A DNA stretch of 64,000 nucleotides, from assembly GCF_013407935.1 (NCBI RefSeq), contig NZ_JACBZU010000002.1, forward strand, positions 62,001 through 126,000. Direction: 5' to 3'. A program made the position numbers and the translations under genes. The DNA is from Allomuricauda sp. ARW1Y1. Its GTDB lineage: Bacteria; Bacteroidota; Bacteroidia; Flavobacteriales; Flavobacteriaceae. Each line of letters opens with the position of its first letter. Position 1 is the first letter of the stretch. The notes below the pieces were generated by a model. The model had not been told where the DNA came from. It saw only the letters and a program-made list of their open reading frames with translations, and did not search any database. Of this stretch, positions 60,495-64,000 are shown piece after piece.

Positions 60495-60658
60495 ATGCAA
60501 TAATTTGAAAATCAATTTTTTGCGATACATCCATACTTCTTTTTACGCTTCCCAACACCTTTGATGACTTAATGAAAATGTGCATTTGAACGAAAATCAC
60601 TACAAAAATTCCGCTCGATAGTTAAAAAATTCTAAATTCACTATTGAAATAATACAAT

Positions 60659-60667
60659 CCCAAATCT
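60659..60667 (+). promoter_or_regulatory. CCCAAATCT leader element, second copy
   Basis: CCCAAATCT 8 bases upstream of the ATG at 60676. Same element and spacing as before the PD40 and regulator genes. Confidence 0.5.
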
Positions 60668-60675
60668 ATTAAGTC

Positions 60676-60741
60676 ATGAACAGAAACTACAACACACAGA
60701 AAAAAGGAGTCCCAAAACCTCTTTTCCATCTACTTTTTTAG
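60676..60741 (+). CDS. Possible 21-residue peptide
   Basis: ATG-started frame encoding MNRNYNTQKKGVPKPLFHLL plus F, ending TAG. The only supporting evidence is the upstream CCCAAATCT element placed exactly as before two other genes. The basic, hydrophobic-ended sequence could be a small peptide, or the frame may be chance. No conservation test was possible. Confidence 0.3.
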   Translation: MNRNYNTQKKGVPKPLFHLLF

Positions 60742-60951
60742 AGGAAACCTCAACTAAACATTTTTTTTTAGCGCTTGGCCCTTTTTTGGGTCACACCCAC
60801 TTTTGAAGAAAACCAAATTGGCTTTCCGGTAGATGCCCTTTGTTGCATCCCATTCGATTTCCATAGGTTTATCCCAACTTCAAAAGCGGGAGAACGGACA
60901 CTATTGTCCAAATCTTAACCTACAATACACATGATGTAACAGTATGAATCC

Positions 60952-60960
60952 CCCAAATCT
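60952..60960 (+). promoter_or_regulatory. CCCAAATCT leader element, third copy
   Basis: CCCAAATCT 8 bases upstream of the response regulator ATG at 60969, preceded by TATGAATCC in place of TATTAACCC at the first copy. Confidence 0.5.
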
Positions 60961-60968
60961 TTCTTATC

Positions 60969-61613
60969 ATGAAAACAAATTCATTAAAAATTGCCATCAT
61001 CGATAACGATGATACGCTAGGCGGCATTTACACCCAGTATTTTGAAGACAATGAGCAGTACGAGCTGCACGGAATCTACCCCTCCGTACACTCACTTTTG
61101 TCCAATTTTGGACGGTCTCACCCGGATATCATTATCTGCGAAGCTATGCTCAATGGCATATCCGGCATTGACGGGCTTGAATATTTTTATCGAAAAAACA
61201 AGCATCTAAAGGTGTTGATGATGAGCCAGAAAAACGACTTTAAGCTCATTAAGGAGGCTTTCACCAAAGGTGCCAGTGGCTACCTCATCAAACCCATAAC
61301 CAAGGATAGGCTCTTCAATGCGTTGGATGCGCTAGGCCAGCACGGTGTAGCTTTGGAGCTCGATGTGGCGAAAAAGATCATTGATTCGTTCCAGACCAAA
61401 TCGTTCGAAATGTTCTCCAAAAAAGAAAATGAAATCGTGGAATTGCTCACACAGGGGTTTACCTACAAAATGATTGCCGACAAGCTTTTTGTAACACCCA
61501 GTGCCGTTAATTTTCATATCCAAAACATCTATGTAAAACTCAATGTGAACTCCAAGTCGGAAGCCTTGCGAAAGCTCAAGGAAATGGAAATGCAGCAGTT
61601 AAATGCGGCCTAA
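60969..61613 (+). CDS. LuxR-type response regulator with Glu at the phosphoacceptor position
   Basis: A 214-residue two-domain regulator. Residues 1-120 form a receiver domain with an acidic cluster near 12-15, the switch Ser86 in LMMSQ and Lys108 in YLIKPI. Where the phosphoacceptor Asp is expected (PDIIICEAM) there is Glu58. A LuxR helix-turn-helix occupies about 150-207 (LLTQGFTYKMIADKLFVTPSAVNFHIQNIYVKL). Glu at this position often mimics the phosphorylated state, so this protein may be active without a kinase. No histidine kinase is adjacent. Confidence 0.9.
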   Translation: MKTNSLKIAIIDNDDTLGGIYTQYFEDNEQYELHGIYPSVHSLLSNFGRSHPDIIICEAMLNGISGIDGLEYFYRKNKHLKVLMMSQKNDFKLIKEAFTKGASGYLIKPITKDRLFNALDALGQHGVALELDVAKKIIDSFQTKSFEMFSKKENEIVELLTQGFTYKMIADKLFVTPSAVNFHIQNIYVKLNVNSKSEALRKLKEMEMQQLNAA

Positions 61614-61634
61614 ATCGGAAACCTCAACCAGACA

Positions 61635-61664
61635 AAAAACCCTGACGGAATCGTCAGGGTTTTT
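61635..61664. terminator. Bidirectional terminator after the response regulator
   Basis: AAAAACCCTGACG and CGTCAGGGTTTTT pair perfectly around a 4-base loop (arms 61635-61647 and 61652-61664). It separates the regulator from the convergent TonB-plug gene. Confidence 0.9.
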
Positions 61665-61682
61665 GTGTTATTAAAGACCTAA

Positions 61683-64000
61683 CTAAAATGTATTGCTCGT
61701 AAAACCAAGCATACCATCTTCAGATTTGGCACTAACCTCTAGGATGATGGCGGGTATATCACCAGTATCAGGGAGCCTGATGATGATTTCCCCATTGGCA
61801 TCGGTTTCCAAACTTGGGTTCCAATACAATAATTTATTCGTCTCCTTCTTCCTTTTTGAAAGGCGTTTGTGGTACTCCTGAAAATCAATGGTGGGTGTGT
61901 ATCCTTCAAAGCGAAGTGCACTTTCACTTCTGGAAACATGGTCCAACTCGTTGCCCATTCTTGTGTAGATGACAAAAACTCCAGCAGACGCCCTGCTGCC
62001 GTACATGGAAGCCTCAGGACCTTTCAACAACTCCACCCGTTCAATATCCCTATCGCTGACCAAATCCATTACGTCATCCAAAGGACTCGTAGCGGCCGTA
62101 CCCACTTGGGCAGCACTTCCTTCTTGGGCCAACGGGAAACCATCCACAACCCACAATATCGTTCCCGAACCACCCATGACTTTCACTGATGGGTTTAAGG
62201 TCTCCGCTCCGGTCACAATAACCCCCGGAAGCTCCGCGAGCAACTGTGGTAGGGTTTTAGGTCTGTCAAAATCTTGATGGTTGATGCGATGTGAAGGAAC
62301 ATCTACCCCGTATTTGGCAGGGGTACGTTTTATCTTTTCCTTGCCCTTCTCCACCACTTCCACTTCTATCAGTTCAATGGTCCTTTCCGAATCCTCATCA
62401 CTGAACGATTCCTCAGTAAAGGGCTTCTCCATGGTGGATTCTATTTCCATTTCCCTATTCTCAAAAGCCCTGTTAAAAGTTATGATCTTCACCAATCTGG
62501 ATTTCACATCCTCCCCTTCCGTCCTAGCGACCAATGTTGCTGTTCCCTCAATCTGAATCCACTCCAGTTTAAGTATGCCTTGAGCATCAGTCTGCGCCTC
62601 TCCCGCCCAAACATCTTCTTCGCTCGTTGCCACCAATTGAATTTTGGTGTTGGTCAAAAGGTTGTTGTTCAAGTCATAGGCATGCCCCATGATTTCCAAT
62701 CCTTCTTGATAAGGGAATTTTTTACTGACAATTGCAGTTTCATTGTCTTCGGATACATCCTTGTTGACCTCTTCTTCAGAGATTAAGACCTCAAGGTCTT
62801 TGAGAAAAGCCTTTTTTCTGTAAAGGGATACCTCCTGCCCCACTGAAACATCCGAAAAAGTAAAGGATGTATTGTTAATGGAAACATCAGAATCGGTGTT
62901 GGGGCGGGTTGTATCTGTTCGGTTGACACTTAATGTCAATTTTGACTTTACAGGTCTATTTTGATCATCGGTTACTTGAATTTTGATGGTCTTCAAATCC
63001 CCTCTGGTATCTTGCCGAAGAACGTCGACGCCAATGCGAAGCTTTTCCTTAGCTATCCAAACTGGTCTTGTAGCCAATTCGTAGCCGAGCTGGTCTACCA
63101 ACTTTAAATGGATGATCCCAGCCGGTAAGTTGGGTTTGAAAAGTTCCACATCCAAACTATTTCCATCAGCGAAATTCAAGTTTTTTCTAAAATAGGTTAT
63201 CCCGCCAGATGTTCCGATAAGTTCCAATTCTTCACCGGTACGTTTCGCAGAAGGAGTTATGCGTACGATGGCGTTATCCCTATCCAGATTGTTCACGTGT
63301 AAAAGAAATCCATCTGATGTGGACTTTGGCAGCGCGAACCGCATTTCATCTTCCAATTCCAAGGTATATGTTTCGTTTTCTTTTGGAGTTAATAGTGCCG
63401 TCCCCAGACCGGAATCATAAAAGGAAACTGTTGTTACTTCTTGTCCATCCCCATCCAAAATCCTTCCTTGTCCCACCTCTTTGTGGGTTGCACCGGATGG
63501 AACTTTTACAACTATCCTGTTCTTTTGTCCGCTTAAAAATGTTCCGCCTTCAGGGATGATTAAAACAGCCGTGTCCCCTTCTGGTTGATTTGTGGTAGAA
63601 AGCTCCCCTACTCGAATTTGCTCTTGTGCAGCGAACCCAACACCATAATTTTGGGACCACCGGGTATAGGCCTTTACCATGTAATTGCCCGATGCTACGT
63701 CTTTTGGCAAATTCAGTTGCCCCTGAACCGTTCCGTCCACAATTTTATGTAATTGTCGCTTTACCAACGCTCCATCACTGTCCAACAAATCGACATTTAG
63801 GACCCCGCTTTTACTGTATCCGCCGAATTGATTCTCCGTGATGAGGTATCCTTTAAAAAAAAGAGGTTCTTCAGGGTTGAGTTGTTTATTGGCAATTTGA
63901 AGTATCACACGCTCCTTGCGTACCGCCAGTGAATCCTCAAAACTTGCCTGAAAGTCCAGTTTAAGATCTTTCCAAGGTTCTTTGGTAAAGTCAGATTGCG
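61683..64000 (-). CDS. TonB-dependent-receptor plug protein with MG2-like domain, C-terminal part (cut by window end)
   Basis: The minus-strand frame is open at base 64000, so the N-terminus lies outside. About 770 residues are visible. The N-terminal part has an alpha-2-macroglobulin MG2-like stretch (LQIANKQLNPEEPLFFKGYLIT). A middle beta-sandwich domain (AHDLNNNLLTNTKIQLVAT-like, about 440-500 from 63908) precedes a plug domain near the end (LPQLLAELPGVIVTG, ILWVVDGFPL, IERVELLKGPEASMYGSRASAGVFVI). No 22-strand barrel follows. Such plug-only proteins form a large Bacteroidota family of uncertain role. Confidence 0.82.
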   Translation of the reverse strand, partial: QSDFTKEPWKDLKLDFQASFEDSLAVRKERVILQIANKQLNPEEPLFFKGYLITENQFGGYSKSGVLNVDLLDSDGALVKRQLHKIVDGTVQGQLNLPKDVASGNYMVKAYTRWSQNYGVGFAAQEQIRVGELSTTNQPEGDTAVLIIPEGGTFLSGQKNRIVVKVPSGATHKEVGQGRILDGDGQEVTTVSFYDSGLGTALLTPKENETYTLELEDEMRFALPKSTSDGFLLHVNNLDRDNAIVRITPSAKRTGEELELIGTSGGITYFRKNLNFADGNSLDVELFKPNLPAGIIHLKLVDQLGYELATRPVWIAKEKLRIGVDVLRQDTRGDLKTIKIQVTDDQNRPVKSKLTLSVNRTDTTRPNTDSDVSINNTSFTFSDVSVGQEVSLYRKKAFLKDLEVLISEEEVNKDVSEDNETAIVSKKFPYQEGLEIMGHAYDLNNNLLTNTKIQLVATSEEDVWAGEAQTDAQGILKLEWIQIEGTATLVARTEGEDVKSRLVKIITFNRAFENREMEIESTMEKPFTEESFSDEDSERTIELIEVEVVEKGKEKIKRTPAKYGVDVPSHRINHQDFDRPKTLPQLLAELPGVIVTGAETLNPSVKVMGGSGTILWVVDGFPLAQEGSAAQVGTAATSPLDDVMDLVSDRDIERVELLKGPEASMYGSRASAGVFVIYTRMGNELDHVSRSESALRFEGYTPTIDFQEYHKRLSKRKKETNKLLYWNPSLETDANGEIIIRLPDTGDIPAIILEVSAKSEDGMLGFTSNTF

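Larger units (their letters stand above)
60285..60968. other. Long spacer between the PD40 gene and the response regulator
   Basis: 684 bases. A hairpin terminator lies at 60461-60494, and a 21-codon reading frame at 60676-60741 is preceded by the CCCAAATCT element. The rest is AT-rich with no clear coding frame. The 180 bases between the PD40 stop and the terminator could be a long 3' UTR or a small RNA. Confidence 0.55.

Noticed and set aside
63908..63908. GTG start of the TonB-plug protein
   Set aside because: The frame continues open to base 64000 with protein-like sequence, so the gene begins outside the window.
1..64000. Insertion sequences, prophage, integrase or toxin-antitoxin genes
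   Set aside because: No transposase, integrase, capsid or typical toxin sequence was recognised in any substantial frame.

Overview
The window is one stretch of chromosome from a member of the Flavobacteriaceae (phylum Bacteroidota). The protein families point there: BspA/DUF285 lipoproteins, a Lacal_2735-type small protein, DUF4421 and DUF4382 proteins, and the FtsK-LolA-LptF/G-RibB gene order. Intergenic promoters of the TTTG-N(17-21)-TAnnTTTG type agree. Gene content resembles Muricauda/Allomuricauda, but the genus is only a guess. No insertion sequence, prophage, CRISPR array or rRNA operon was seen. One tRNA gene (tRNA-Ser, anticodon UGA) lies at 38319-38403.

Layout. 1-2853: start of a branched-chain amino acid operon (ilvD, ilvB) on the minus strand, preceded by a leader peptide and an attenuator hairpin. 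2908-6411: 5-oxoprolinase (pxpABC) with an NRAMP transporter. 6593-19761: mainly housekeeping genes (YifB, penicillin-acylase-type hydrolase, DsbD-like protein, TilS, PabB-like enzyme, FMN reductase, acyltransferase-like membrane protein, Lpd). 19762-24005: two BspA-like lipoproteins flanked by repeat-rich spacers with 7-bp and 21-bp arrays. 24006-27397: an Lrp regulator diverging from a Cys/Met PLP enzyme and NhaC. 27607-29770: peroxiredoxin, thioredoxin, Tpx, DgkA. 29833-35502: ftsK, lolA-like, lptF/G-like, ribB. 35551-41191: mixed genes including the tRNA and several small lipoproteins.

41181-49939 is a molybdenum cofactor block. A ten-gene minus-strand operon runs from a cysteine desulfurase through xdhC, mocA, moaD, moeB, moaE, moaCB, moaA and moeA to a TauE/SafE permease. 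It faces a convergent ModE-type DNA-binding protein that lacks the molybdate-binding domain. A strong ModE-like inverted repeat sits at the operon start. 50035-52593 is an arsenic operon (arsR, DUF6428-like, LMW phosphatase/arsenate reductase, ACR3) with two copies of a probable ArsR operator. 52666-64000 holds envelope lipoproteins, a TlpA-like protein, a K+/H+ antiporter, a PD40 protein, a LuxR-type regulator whose phosphoacceptor Asp is Glu, and a TonB-plug protein cut by the window end.

The most notable signals are regulatory. They are the ilv leader peptide with terminator and antiterminator, the ModE-like operator paired with a truncated ModE, the doubled ArsR operator, the Lrp-flanking inverted repeat, a CCCAAATCT element placed 7-8 bases before three starts at 59.4-61 kb, and a duplicated lrp gene tail inside heptamer repeats. 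All functions come from reading the sequence and recalling families; no database search was possible.
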